A stretch of 64,000 bases of DNA from Verrucomicrobiota bacterium (GCA_023457715.1 JAEWKR010000119.1:62001-126000), one strand, 5' to 3'. Counted from the first letter of the stretch, positions 8,065-16,875 are shown. Notes: generated by a model from the letters alone, not told the origin. A program made the numbers and translations.

Positions 8065-9048
8065 TCAGTTCTGGGCGACCACTTTGGTGCCCTCGAAGTC
8101 GAAGCGAAAGCGAACCTCCTGCAGCCCTTTTTGGCGCATGGCGTGACGAAGCTTCTGCTTGTCGCTGGCGTAGAACATCAGGAAACCGCCGCCCCCGGCG
8201 CCGATGAGTTTTCCTCCGAGGGCCCCGTTGGCCATGGCGTAGTCGTACCAGTCGTTGATGTGGGCGTTGCTCATCCCGGAGCTGCGGGCCTTCTTGCGCT
8301 GCCAATGCACGTCCATCAGCCGGGCGAACTCGTCGAGATTGCCCCCTTCCAGCGCCGCCAGCGACTGGTGACCGAGATCCTTGGTGAAATGCAGGTTGTC
8401 CAGCATCGCCGCGTCGTTCTTCTTCGAGCGCTCGTTCTGATCCTTCAGGATGGCCGAGGCGCTGCGGGAATAGCCGGTGAAGAACAGGAGCAGGTTGTCC
8501 TCGAGATTGAACAGCGTCTCCTCCGAGATGTTGCAGGGGCGGTACTCCACGCGGCCATCCCGGTGGAACGTGAACGCGGTGATGCCGCCGATGGCTGCAA
8601 TGTACTGATCCTGTTTCCCAATCGGCTCGCCGAGCTTGTTCAGTTCGATGTCGCACGCCTGCTCGGCCAGCTCCGCCGGGGAAACCAGGTTCTTCTTGTA
8701 GGTGTGGAGCGCCTTCAGCAGCGCGGTGGTGAAGCTGCCGCTCGAGCCGAGGCCCGTTCCGCCGGGGATGTCGGCCATCGAGGTCAGTTCAATATGTGGC
8801 GCCGTCACGCCGACCAGCTTCAGCGCCTCCCGCACAATCGGATGTTCGATGGCGTCCACCGAGGTCACGCGCTCGAGCTTGGAGTACTTCACGATGATCT
8901 CCTGCTGGAACGTGTGGTGCTTCGTGATGTAGACGTACTTGTCGATCGCCGCCGCCACCAGGAAGCCTCCGTATTCCTGGTAGTAGGACGGCAGATCCGT
9001 GCCGCCGCCGCCAAGCGAAACCCGAAGAGGAGAACGAGTGATGATCAT
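8065..9048 (-). CDS. hddA: GHMP kinase, heptose 7-phosphate kinase (HddA-like)
   Basis: This 327-residue protein begins MIITRSPLRVSLGGGGTDLP, the characteristic start of the HddA branch of GHMP kinases. The ATP-binding loop IPGGTGLGSSGSFTTA follows near residue 95, and a C-terminal KLIGAGGGGFLMFY motif is present. HddA phosphorylates D-glycero-D-manno-heptose 7-phosphate at the anomeric carbon. With GmhA, GmhB and HddC this completes the GDP-heptose route. Directly upstream of the ATG is a CACTTT-rich repeat (9051-9090), with no Shine-Dalgarno sequence. Fucokinase-like GHMP enzymes share the fold, so the sugar specificity rests on context. Confidence 0.9.
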   Translation of the reverse strand: MIITRSPLRVSLGGGGTDLPSYYQEYGGFLVAAAIDKYVYITKHHTFQQEIIVKYSKLERVTSVDAIEHPIVREALKLVGVTAPHIELTSMADIPGGTGLGSSGSFTTALLKALHTYKKNLVSPAELAEQACDIELNKLGEPIGKQDQYIAAIGGITAFTFHRDGRVEYRPCNISEETLFNLEDNLLLFFTGYSRSASAILKDQNERSKKNDAAMLDNLHFTKDLGHQSLAALEGGNLDEFARLMDVHWQRKKARSSGMSNAHINDWYDYAMANGALGGKLIGAGGGGFLMFYASDKQKLRHAMRQKGLQEVRFRFDFEGTKVVAQN

Positions 9049-9050
9049 CG

Positions 9051-9090
9051 GAAAGGGAAAAGGGAAAGTGAGAGTGAAAGTGGGAAAAGA
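9051..9090. repeat. GTGARR hexamer array, left arm of an inverted pair
   Basis: The plus strand shows GGGAAA units followed by GTGAGA and GTGAAA units. The sequence from 9055 to 9084 is a near-perfect inverted copy of 9538-9563. The two arms enclose the four-helix-bundle gene. The array ends one or two bases before the hddA ATG (minus strand). Confidence 0.92.
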
Positions 9091-9098
9091 GGCGAGGA

Positions 9099-9458
9099 CT
9101 ACCGCTTTTCGCGCAGGGTCCGGATCGAACGACTCAGGATACCGATGATCTCTCCGAGCAAAGCGGTGCGCCGCGCGACGACCTCTGCCGGCAGCCAGTG
9201 CCCGAGCCTTTCCACTCGGCCTGCGGTCTCTTGCGCGGACCCGCGCGCAATGGCGAGAAAATGAGCGTAGTCTCGGGGCGACCCGCGACCAAAGCCTTCT
9301 TCGATATTCGCGGCAATGGAGTCCACCGCGGCCAAGTGCTGACCGACCAACCGCCAGAGCCGCGGTTCCGACCGCAGCGCGGTGACGTCCGCAACGGTCA
9401 GATCGAACAGCTCGCGAGCCTTTTGATAGGCTCCGAAACTATGCAGCTTTGCGTTCAT
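9099..9458 (-). CDS. Four-helix-bundle protein (23S rRNA intervening-sequence family)
   Basis: From the ATG at 9458 this is a 119-residue alpha-helical protein. It has the family pattern AYQKARELFDL, then AANIEEGFGRGSPRDYAHFL, then SAQETAGRVERLGHWLP. An in-frame start further upstream adds an unrelated stretch, so the internal ATG is preferred. These small proteins form pentameric helical bundles. They occur in 23S rRNA intervening sequences and, as Avd relatives, beside diversity-generating retroelements; their molecular role is mostly unknown. The gene is isolated between kinase and oxidoreductase genes, is framed by inverted repeats, and has a TATATT hexamer (9496-9501, minus strand) 38 bases before the start that could be its own -10. 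Its context suggests a small inserted cassette. Confidence 0.85.
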   Translation of the reverse strand: MNAKLHSFGAYQKARELFDLTVADVTALRSEPRLWRLVGQHLAAVDSIAANIEEGFGRGSPRDYAHFLAIARGSAQETAGRVERLGHWLPAEVVARRTALLGEIIGILSRSIRTLREKR

Positions 9459-9537
9459 ATTCCGGCAATGTGGGCGGGGAAGGAGGCCCTGCAAGAATAT
9501 ACGTAAGCTAATAAAGAGCACCTTGTGTGCACAGGCT

Positions 9538-9563
9538 CACTTTCACCCTCACTTTCCCTTTCC
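9538..9563. repeat. GTGARR hexamer array, right arm of an inverted pair
   Basis: The minus strand reads GGGAAA GGGAAA GTGAGG GTGAAA GTG, nearly identical to the plus strand at 9055-9084. It abuts the stop codon (9566-9568) of the Gfo/Idh gene. Confidence 0.92.
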
Positions 9564-9565
9564 CA

Positions 9566-10597
9566 TCACCCCGCATCCGACACCGGATACCCGCTGTGCC
9601 GGTAGATCTTTTCCACGATCTCGAGCGTGCGGATGCCTTCCGTCAGGCCCGGACTGGGGTCGCGGCGCTGACGGACATCGGCAATGAACTCCTTGAGTTC
9701 GAGCGCCCACGACTCATCGCCCCGCGGATATTCGTAGATGGTGGTTTCCGGCGGGCCCATCTGCGGAAGCATCCGGTAATACGCCAGGCGCTCGATGCCG
9801 TAACTGCCGCCGAGGCCGTCGATCGCCAGTTTCGCCTCCCGTCCGTAGATTTCGCAGGAGAACAGGTTCTTCCACTCGGTGCAGCTCGCGTGCAGCCAGG
9901 CGGTCTGGCCGCCCGCGGTGCGCAGCGAAAGAAACGCATTGTCGTCCACCGGCATGTCCCAGAAGAGCGTCGAGGCGTGGCCCTCGACGACGTTGAAGTC
10001 ACCGAGAAACCAGCTCGCGAGGTCGATCAGGTGCACCCCTTGGTCGATCAGTTCGCCGCCGCCGGACTGCACCGGATCCGCCCGCCATTCGCGGTCGTAA
10101 CCCTTGCGGCCGCCGTGTCCGTAACGCGCCCGCAGGAACATCAACGGGCCCAGCGCGCCCTGGTCAATCAGCTCCCGGGCCTTCTGCAGCGCCGGGTGGT
10201 AGCGGTGGTTGTAGCCGATGCGCACCCTCGCACCCGTGCGCGCGGCGGCTTCCTGGATGGTGCGCAGCTGGCCCGCGTTCAGCGCGCCGGGCTTCTCGAC
10301 CAAGACGTGTTTCCCGGCGTGCACGGCCGCGAGCGTGATCGGGGCAAGTGAGCCATTCAGCGTGGCCACGACCACCGCGTCGACCTGCGGGTCCTTCACG
10401 ACCGCGCGGAAATCGGTGGCCGCGCCGCAGCCGCGCGCCAGCTGCGCACTGTCGGCCGCCCGGATCGCATCGAGATCGCACGCGAAGCGGACGCTCGCGT
10501 TGGGGAGGGTCGACAGGGCCGTGATGCGTTTCCGTCCGATCAAACCGCAGCCGATGACGGCAAACCGGAGCGGCGGTTCGGTGGGGATATGAGTCAT
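9566..10597 (-). CDS. Gfo/Idh/MocA family oxidoreductase
   Basis: This 343-residue protein has an N-terminal Rossmann motif AVIGCGLIGRKR for NAD(P), then the HVLVEKPGALN segment with the conserved EKP. It continues into the C-terminal alpha/beta domain of the family (GGGELIDQGVHLIDLASWFL). Members oxidise or reduce sugar hydroxyls, often at C3 of nucleotide sugars. The ATG at 10597 was chosen because the Rossmann motif starts about 12 residues later and upstream in-frame sequence is unlike the family. It is divergent from the gtrA-like gene with a 127-base spacer. The substrate is unknown; modification of the heptose or another glycan sugar is plausible. Confidence 0.88.
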   Translation of the reverse strand: MTHIPTEPPLRFAVIGCGLIGRKRITALSTLPNASVRFACDLDAIRAADSAQLARGCGAATDFRAVVKDPQVDAVVVATLNGSLAPITLAAVHAGKHVLVEKPGALNAGQLRTIQEAAARTGARVRIGYNHRYHPALQKARELIDQGALGPLMFLRARYGHGGRKGYDREWRADPVQSGGGELIDQGVHLIDLASWFLGDFNVVEGHASTLFWDMPVDDNAFLSLRTAGGQTAWLHASCTEWKNLFSCEIYGREAKLAIDGLGGSYGIERLAYYRMLPQMGPPETTIYEYPRGDESWALELKEFIADVRQRRDPSPGLTEGIRTLEIVEKIYRHSGYPVSDAG

Positions 10598-10724
10598 GCT
10601 GGGGAGTCCGACGGAAGCGCACCGCATGGACCGGCGGGTGGCAAGGCTTTGCCGGCATCCTTCGCCATATCGTTCGGACCTGATTCGGATTGCTTCACCC
10701 GTCCGAAGGCCGTTTCCAGTCCCC

Positions 10725-11126
10725 ATGTCGACCGAGTCCACGCCCGCCGCCCAGCGCACGTCCCGGCGCCTGCTTCGGTTCCTCGTGGTCGGTGGCACGG
10801 CCTACGGGGTGCAGTGGCTGGCCATGGGCGCCTTTCTCCGCTGGTGGCCGGAGAACGTTGCGTTCCTCCTGGCCTACGTCTGCTCGGTCACGACGCACTA
10901 TCTGCTGAACCGCTTCTGGGCTCTGCCCAGCACGCGTCGTGACACCTGGCGCCAGTGGCTGGAATACCTCGGCGCGTTCGTCGTCAGCCTCACCATCAAT
11001 TTCCTGATGTACCGGCTTTGCCGCGACGTCTTCGGGCTGGGCGAGCTTTGGTCCACGGCCGTCGCGGTTCCGCCTTCGACCGTGGTCGTGTTCCTGCTGC
11101 TGAACTACCGCGTCTTCCGCCGCTAA
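10725..11126 (+). CDS. GtrA family membrane protein
   Basis: This 133-residue protein has four predicted membrane segments: about residues 15-33, 38-58, 76-96 and 105-125. The GtrA-type RFLVVGGTAYGVQWL opening and the HYLLNRFWAL segment are present. GtrA proteins are thought to flip or handle undecaprenyl-phosphate-linked sugars and usually work with a GtrB-type GT2 enzyme; such an enzyme is encoded at 13052-14002. The ATG at 10725 is preferred because the frame extends upstream only into sequence without hydrophobic or family features. It is convergent with the SDR gene, with 8 bases between the stops. Confidence 0.85.
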   Translation: MSTESTPAAQRTSRRLLRFLVVGGTAYGVQWLAMGAFLRWWPENVAFLLAYVCSVTTHYLLNRFWALPSTRRDTWRQWLEYLGAFVVSLTINFLMYRLCRDVFGLGELWSTAVAVPPSTVVVFLLLNYRVFRR

Positions 11127-11134
11127 CCTGCGGG

Positions 11135-11962
11135 CTATTCCCAACGTTTTCCCCGCTCTTCCGGCACGATCCGCCGCAGCGTGTAGATGTCCGTTGCCGC
11201 CAGTTCGCCCGAGCGGGAGCCGAGGGTCGGCCATGGATCCCAGGGAGCGCTGAGCAAGCGTCCGCTGATGCCATCGCTGGCGGCGGAAAGGAGCCATTCC
11301 ACGAGCCCGAGCGCTTTGTCGAGCGAGGCGCCTCCGGTCGCGAGCTGCTTCTGCGCGGCGGCATACTCCGCCTCACCGACGATCGCCGGCCCGAGGGCGA
11401 GGACTTCATCGGTCAGGCGCGTGTTGATCGCGCCCGGGGCGATCGCGTTGATGTCGTACGCCCGGCTGCGCTCCTCCTCGGCGATCGTCTCCACCAGCCG
11501 GACCACTCCGGTCTTCGCCACGCCATAGGCCGAAAAATTCGTCCGGGGCTTGGTGGCACCGCCGCCGGAGAAGCACACCACCTTGGCGCGCCTCCCCGCG
11601 CGCGCGAGCAACGGATCGAACGCGCGGATTGCGTAATACGTGCCGTCGAGATTGGCGCGGACCGTCTCCGACCAGCGCACCGGATGGGCGGTCACCGCCC
11701 GGCCGACCTCGCCCTGGATTCCGGCGCACGTCACGAGGGCATCCGCTCCGCCCCAGGTCTCGCCGACCGCCCGCGCCGCGGCCTCGACGGCCGGCCAGTC
11801 TGCCACATCGCAGCGCGAGGCCTGAAACCTGCCGCCCGCCCGCCCGAGCAGTCCGGCCTGATCGGAACGCGCCAGGCCCCAGACCTCGTGCCCCCGCGCG
11901 AGCAGCCGTTCGGCGAGAGCGCGGCCGATGCCGGTGCTGGAGCCGGTGAGGACGATCTTCAT
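11135..11962 (-). CDS. Short-chain dehydrogenase/reductase
   Basis: This 275-residue classical SDR has the NAD(P)-binding TGSSTGIGRALAERLL at its start. It also has the VTCAGIQGEV segment, where the usual NNAG is replaced by VTCAGI, and the catalytic SAYGVAKTG pair of Tyr and Lys. An NAIAPGAINTRLTD loop follows. It lies 3 bases after the stop of the epimerase gene and probably shares its transcript. The neighbouring genes suggest a sugar or lipid-linked-sugar substrate, but nothing in the sequence fixes it. Confidence 0.86.
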   Translation of the reverse strand: MKIVLTGSSTGIGRALAERLLARGHEVWGLARSDQAGLLGRAGGRFQASRCDVADWPAVEAAARAVGETWGGADALVTCAGIQGEVGRAVTAHPVRWSETVRANLDGTYYAIRAFDPLLARAGRRAKVVCFSGGGATKPRTNFSAYGVAKTGVVRLVETIAEEERSRAYDINAIAPGAINTRLTDEVLALGPAIVGEAEYAAAQKQLATGGASLDKALGLVEWLLSAASDGISGRLLSAPWDPWPTLGSRSGELAATDIYTLRRIVPEERGKRWE

Positions 11963-11965
11963 GGC

Positions 11966-12952
11966 TCAGCGGCGGGCCTCGTACACCCAGCGATTGGCTT
12001 CGAGCCAGCGCAGTGTGCGCACGATGCCCTGCTCGATCGTCAGCTTCGGGCGCCAGCCCGTGGCCTGAATCTTCTTCGTATCCAGAAAAATGAACGGATT
12101 GTCCCCGATCCAGCCGCGGTCGCCGCCCGTGTACTCGAGGCGCGGCGTGAGTCCGAGCGCCCCGCAGATGAAGCGAATGCTGTCGTTGACCTGCACAAAT
12201 TCAGGCGTGCCGAGGTTGTAGACCTCGGTGTGGTGCTTGGCTTCCCGCGCCGTGTGCCGGCGGGTCACGTGCAGGATGGCCTCCACGCAGTCCTGCACGT
12301 AGAGGTAGCTCTTCCGTTGCTGCCCGTCGCCCAGTACCCGCAAGTGGTCCGGATGATCGATGAGCTGGCGATAGAAGTCGAACACGTGGCCGTGGGTGTA
12401 GCGTTCGCCCAGGATCGACACGAATCGGAAGAGATAGGCCTCGTCGATCTGCCCGCCCTCGGCGTAGGCCGCGATCATGCCTTCGCCGGCGCTTTTCGAC
12501 GCGCCATAGAGCGACGTCTGGATGGGAAACCGGTCGTCTTCGGGCGTGGGGCGCTCCGGCGTCACCAGGGCTTCGCCGTACACCGAACCCGTCGAGGAGA
12601 ACCCGATGCGCTTCACGCCGTTGGCGCGCATCGCCTCGAGGACGTTGAACGTCGCGATCGTGTTTTGCTGGAGGTCCTTTTCGGGATGCTGCCAGCCGTC
12701 CTTGATGTCGGCATTCGCCGCGAGATGGAAGACGAAGTCCACGCCCTTCATCGCGCCCTTGAGCGCCGGCAGGTCCAGGTTGTCGCCGTGGACGAGGCGG
12801 AAATTGGGATGCTTCTCCGCGGCCTCCAGGAAGCGGCGCTGCCCGGTGGAAAGGTTGTCCCAGCCGGTGACCTTCACGCCGTCGGCCAGCAGGCGGTCGA
12901 CGAGATTGGAACCGATGAAACCGGCCGCGCCGGTGACGAAGACATGGTGCAT
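11966..12952 (-). CDS. NAD-dependent sugar epimerase/dehydratase (extended SDR)
   Basis: This 328-residue extended SDR has VFVTGAAGFIGSNLVDRLL for NAD binding, FHLAANADI, a Ser-Ser-Thr stretch (FSSTGSVYGE) and the catalytic YGASK. The protein resembles UDP-glucose 4-epimerase and dTDP-glucose dehydratase relatives. The ATG at 12952 gives a start right before the Rossmann motif. It is tandem with the SDR at 11135-11962 and follows the GtrB-like gene by 99 bases. It probably converts a nucleotide sugar for the glycan built here. Which of 4-epimerase, 4,6-dehydratase or another activity applies cannot be decided from motifs alone. Confidence 0.87.
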   Translation of the reverse strand: MHHVFVTGAAGFIGSNLVDRLLADGVKVTGWDNLSTGQRRFLEAAEKHPNFRLVHGDNLDLPALKGAMKGVDFVFHLAANADIKDGWQHPEKDLQQNTIATFNVLEAMRANGVKRIGFSSTGSVYGEALVTPERPTPEDDRFPIQTSLYGASKSAGEGMIAAYAEGGQIDEAYLFRFVSILGERYTHGHVFDFYRQLIDHPDHLRVLGDGQQRKSYLYVQDCVEAILHVTRRHTAREAKHHTEVYNLGTPEFVQVNDSIRFICGALGLTPRLEYTGGDRGWIGDNPFIFLDTKKIQATGWRPKLTIEQGIVRTLRWLEANRWVYEARR

Positions 12953-13051
12953 AAAAACGATCGAGATGACGCGTTCGCCCTCCGGCCGCAATCGTGTTCC
13001 GATCAACCGCGCGGCGGGTGCGATGACCCGGGGCCGCGTCGACCCGCTGGC

Positions 13052-14002
13052 TCAGCGCTCAAAGCCTTCGCTGCGATCCACGATGTACTTGGGCCGGGAA
13101 CGCACCTCCTCGTAGATGCGCCCGATGTATTCGCCGAGGATCCCCACGCTGATGAGCTGGATCCCGCCCATGAAGAGAATCAGGATCACGATGGTCGGAT
13201 TGCCGGAGGCGAACGGGAACCAGCCGAAGATCTTCGCCATCGCGTAGAGCAGGGCGCCGATGAACGAGCCTCCGGCGAGCACGAATCCGAACAGCGTGCT
13301 GAGGGTCAGGGCGTAGGTGGAGAAGCAGAAGATGCCGTTGAACCCGATCCGCAGCGAGCCGAGGAAGCGGTTGTAGTTGGTTTCTCCCGCATACCGCGCC
13401 GGACGGTCGAACGGGATGATGGCCTGCTTGAATCCCACCACCGCCACCATGCCGCGAAGGAAACCGTGCGACTCCTTCAGCCGGACCACCTCGGTCACGA
13501 CCCGTCGGGACATCAGCCGGAAGTCGCCCGTGTTGGGCGGAATGCGGACATCCGCGATCTTGTTGATGACCTTGTAACCGGTCTTCGCCACCAGCTTCTT
13601 GACCCACGGTTCGCCGGTCCGCTGCCGCCGCTGGGGCAAGACCACGTCGTACCCCTCGCGCCACTTGTCCACCATGTCGCGCAATAACTCGGGCGGGTCC
13701 TGCAGGTCGACGTCCATGACGACCACCGCCTCGCCGGAGGAATACTGCAGCCCCGCCAGCGTGGCCATGGGCTGGCCGAAGCGCCGCGAGAATTTCAGTA
13801 GCTTGATCCGGGCGTCGTGTGCGCGGTGCTCCAGAATGACCTCCTCGGTCCGGTCGGGTGAGGGGTCCAGGGAGAAGATGATCTCGTAGTCCTCGGTGAC
13901 CGTCGAGAGGATGGGGCGGATCCGCCTCAGGAACTCGGGAATGTTCTTCTCCTCTTTGTAGACGGGGACGACGATGCTCAGCAGCATGGAGGTCAGGTCC
14001 AT
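13052..14002 (-). CDS. GtrB/DPM1-like GT2 glycosyltransferase with two membrane helices
   Basis: This 316-residue protein starts with LLSIVVPVYKEEKNIPEFL and has VVVMDVDLQDPPELL carrying the DXD-like metal site. Two C-terminal membrane helices (about residues 225-255 and 265-292) frame the typical GEYIGRIYEEV tail. This is the layout of polyprenyl-phosphate sugar transferases such as GtrB and ArnC. Such enzymes load a sugar on undecaprenyl phosphate at the cytoplasmic face. A GtrA partner is encoded at 10725. ATG 14002 is preferred to an upstream TTG. Confidence 0.9.
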   Translation of the reverse strand: MDLTSMLLSIVVPVYKEEKNIPEFLRRIRPILSTVTEDYEIIFSLDPSPDRTEEVILEHRAHDARIKLLKFSRRFGQPMATLAGLQYSSGEAVVVMDVDLQDPPELLRDMVDKWREGYDVVLPQRRQRTGEPWVKKLVAKTGYKVINKIADVRIPPNTGDFRLMSRRVVTEVVRLKESHGFLRGMVAVVGFKQAIIPFDRPARYAGETNYNRFLGSLRIGFNGIFCFSTYALTLSTLFGFVLAGGSFIGALLYAMAKIFGWFPFASGNPTIVILILFMGGIQLISVGILGEYIGRIYEEVRSRPKYIVDRSEGFER

Positions 14003-14043
14003 AGCAAATCCGGCCAACGAATCAGCATTAAAGTGACCCTGGA

Positions 14044-16875
14044 TCAGCGGCGGATCCCCACCGCATGCAGCCGGGCGGTGATCACCCCCTGGGTGCGCAT
14101 CCGGCGCGCCTGCATCTCGATCGCGGCGGAATCGTCATGTCGTTCGCCGTGGAAACGGAGTCGGATCCGGCGCATCTCGTCGGCGCCCACGCTGTGGATC
14201 GCCTGCGAGGTCTTCTGTTCGGAGTGGACCCGAAACGCCCCGAGAAAGTACGGCAGTCGCACCATGCGGCAGCCGGCCTGCTGGAACCGGGCGAGCAGGT
14301 CCCAGTCGAGGGCGAACTGGAAGGTCGGATCGATGCCGCCGACGAGGTCCCAGCTGCGTTTCCGCCAGAAGAGCGTCTCCTGCGGCACATAGTCGACCCA
14401 CTCCAGGGCATGCGGGTCGTGGGGCGGAAGGATCCAGCGGCCCACCTCGCGATCCTGTTCGTCGATGACGATGCGATGGCCGTAGACGACGTCGACCTCG
14501 GGGTGCGTCGCGAAATACCGGGCGACCGTGGCGAGCGCACCCGGCGCCAGCAGGTCGTCGGAATTCAACCAACCCATGAGGTCCGTGGGTGCCAGTTCGT
14601 CCTTCAGGCGGTCGAAGCCGCGCCGGATCGCGTCCGCCTGCCCCTGGTCGGGCTCGGAGGCCCAGGCGGCGAGCTGCGCGGCATGGCGCGCAATGATGCC
14701 CGGGCTGCCGTCCCGGGAGCCGCCGTCCTGCACCACGTACTTAAGGCGCGGATACCGCTGGTCCAGCACGCTGCGCAGGGTGCGTTCGATGAACGCCTCC
14801 TGGCCATAGCTGGGGGTCACCACGCCGATGAAGGGGGCGTCCGCCGGCACTTTGGCGGCGGCTTCCAGCCGGGCATCCCAGCGAAGGGCGCGCGGCGGAT
14901 GCTGCCGCAGCACGCCCAGCTGCATCCAGTGACCCTCGATCCAGGTCTGGCGCAACCACGCCGCGAGCGGCCGCTGGATCCGGGCTCGCGCGAAGCCGGT
15001 CGCAGCCCGCCCCATCTTGGCCAGCGCGGACCCCACCCCGGTCGACTCCGCCAGCAGTTGCTGGATGACCGCCTGGCGTTCCTGGCAGGCGCGGTTCAAG
15101 TCCTGGATGACGGCCTCCTTTTCGGCGAGGAGGCGGCCATAATGCTTGGCCTGCTCCAGGTCGTGCAGCCCCGCCTGCCGGTTGCTCGCCACCGCCTTGA
15201 GCTCGTCAAGTTCGCGGCCGCGCAGATGGAGCAGCGCCTCCAGGTTGCGGATGTGGGTGGCCTGGCCGGCCAGGGTGGTGGCGGCGTGCGCCTGGTCGGG
15301 AGGCAGCTGCTTCACCGCGTTTTCGAGCAGCGCCTGGTCGGCGCGGACGGTCACGATCTCGGTCCGCAGCGCAGTGATCTCGCGGTCCAGGGTCTCGATC
15401 AAAGCCAGTCGTTCGTCGCAGGCCGTCTTGAGCGCCTGGATCTCGTCCTGCTTGGCATTGATCTCCGCCTCCTTCTCGCGCACCGCCGCGTCCTGGACCT
15501 GCAGGGTGGCGGCGTTGTCCTGCAACGCGGCCTCCTTGCGATCGATCTCCGCCTCTTTCGCGCGGATCTCGGCTTCCTTCCGGTCGATCTCGGTTTCCTT
15601 CTCGAGAATGGCGGCGTCCTTTTCGCGATCCAGTTCGGTCAGCTCCTCCAGCTTCTGCTGCCGCGCCAGATGGTCCGCGCGCATGGTGCGGTAGGTCGTG
15701 GCCGCCTTGTCCATCATGACCAGCGTGGGGGCGGGGAGATGTTGCACCGCGGTGATCCGTTCCGTGGCGCGTCCGGCGAGCGTCCGGTCCACCGCCTGCA
15801 ACACGTCGTCGAGCGTGATCTCCTTCAGGCACGGTGCATCCCCGAACGCGCAGTCCCAGCCGCAGCCAAAACAGGGCAGGGGATGCACCACCGCGGTGCT
15901 GGCTTCCCCCTCGGGCACAAACCGTGGCCAGGTGCCGCCGCCAAAGACCGCGACCAGCGGTGTGCCCAGGCTCGCCGCGAGGTGCATCGCCCCCGTGTCG
16001 TTGCCGACGAAGAGCGCAGCCCCGGCCACCAGGCCGGCCAAGCGCGGCAGCATGCCCGTCCCGCCGCACCATACCGCCGCGCCGCCGGCCGCACGGCCGA
16101 CCTCTTCGAGATAGGGGCGTTCATCCTCGCTTCCGATCAACAGAACGGGGAGACGGTGCTGCACCTGCAGGTGCCGAATCACCGCGGCGAAGCGATCGGC
16201 CGGCCAGGTCTTCAGCCGCACGTGGGCGAAACCGGCCGCCGCTACCACCGCATAGTGTCCGGGGTCCAGGCCCAGGGAGACTGCAATCTCCCGGGCGCTC
16301 TGCCGGCACGTGTCGGGCAGCATCAGGCGATCACCCTGACGCGCGAGCGTCCGTCCGCTGGCCGCTTCCAGGAGGCGGAGGTTCCGCGCGAGTTCGGGCT
16401 CCCCCGGGCTGTCCGGGAGGTTCCGCGTGAACGGGGCGAGCGCCGCGCGTCCGAGGGTACGTTCGAGTTCCAATCCGAAGAACACATCCGCCGGTCCGTG
16501 GCCGATCCGGATCCGCTCGGTCGCGGCGCTCTTGACGGCGACCCAGCTATCCAACCAGTTGGGACGCCCGGTCGCCGCCACCAGCAGATCGGGTCGCAGG
16601 GTCGCCATGACCTCCGCGAGACGGGCCAGTTCCGTTTCGTGCTGCGCCGGCCCGGTCGTGAATGGATCGAGGGAGGTGGTGAGCCACTCGACGCCGGGCG
16701 CGAGGAGCGGCGCGAGGTCTCGATAGGCGCCGCGGATCAGCACGACCCGGCGGGCTTCCGGCCAGGCGACTCCGAGCGCGCGGAGCGCCGAGGCGAACAG
16801 GATGAGGTCTCCCAAGGTGTCGACCTTGGTGCACAGCACCACGGGTGACGCGGCCGGCGGCACGAGTCCGCTCAT
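14044..16875 (-). CDS. GT9 heptosyltransferase-like / coiled-coil / GT2 fusion
   Basis: This 943-residue protein has three parts. Residues 1-370 form a GT9 domain of the heptosyltransferase family, with LCTKVDTLGDLILFASALRA near the start and FVGNDTGAMHLAASLGTPLV at the donor site. Residues 398-608 form a long coiled coil with imperfect seven-residue KEAEI repeats. Residues 675-943 form a GT2 domain (GVVTPSYGQ, VQDGGSRDGS, WLNSDD) closely related to the protein at 3684-5048. GT9 enzymes transfer heptose from nucleotide-activated donors, which fits the pathway encoded downstream. The ATG at 16875 overlaps the preceding TGA as ATGA; an upstream frame extension is Arg/Pro-rich noise. The coiled coil may hold the two active sites apart, as an inferred spacing ruler. 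Confidence 0.9.
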   Translation of the reverse strand: MSGLVPPAASPVVLCTKVDTLGDLILFASALRALGVAWPEARRVVLIRGAYRDLAPLLAPGVEWLTTSLDPFTTGPAQHETELARLAEVMATLRPDLLVAATGRPNWLDSWVAVKSAATERIRIGHGPADVFFGLELERTLGRAALAPFTRNLPDSPGEPELARNLRLLEAASGRTLARQGDRLMLPDTCRQSAREIAVSLGLDPGHYAVVAAAGFAHVRLKTWPADRFAAVIRHLQVQHRLPVLLIGSEDERPYLEEVGRAAGGAAVWCGGTGMLPRLAGLVAGAALFVGNDTGAMHLAASLGTPLVAVFGGGTWPRFVPEGEASTAVVHPLPCFGCGWDCAFGDAPCLKEITLDDVLQAVDRTLAGRATERITAVQHLPAPTLVMMDKAATTYRTMRADHLARQQKLEELTELDREKDAAILEKETEIDRKEAEIRAKEAEIDRKEAALQDNAATLQVQDAAVREKEAEINAKQDEIQALKTACDERLALIETLDREITALRTEIVTVRADQALLENAVKQLPPDQAHAATTLAGQATHIRNLEALLHLRGRELDELKAVASNRQAGLHDLEQAKHYGRLLAEKEAVIQDLNRACQERQAVIQQLLAESTGVGSALAKMGRAATGFARARIQRPLAAWLRQTWIEGHWMQLGVLRQHPPRALRWDARLEAAAKVPADAPFIGVVTPSYGQEAFIERTLRSVLDQRYPRLKYVVQDGGSRDGSPGIIARHAAQLAAWASEPDQGQADAIRRGFDRLKDELAPTDLMGWLNSDDLLAPGALATVARYFATHPEVDVVYGHRIVIDEQDREVGRWILPPHDPHALEWVDYVPQETLFWRKRSWDLVGGIDPTFQFALDWDLLARFQQAGCRMVRLPYFLGAFRVHSEQKTSQAIHSVGADEMRRIRLRFHGERHDDSAAIEMQARRMRTQGVITARLHAVGIRR

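Noticed and set aside
9456..9521. Upstream in-frame start for the four-helix-bundle gene
   Set aside because: The additional residues are unlike the family N-terminus and would place the start upstream of the possible promoter element.
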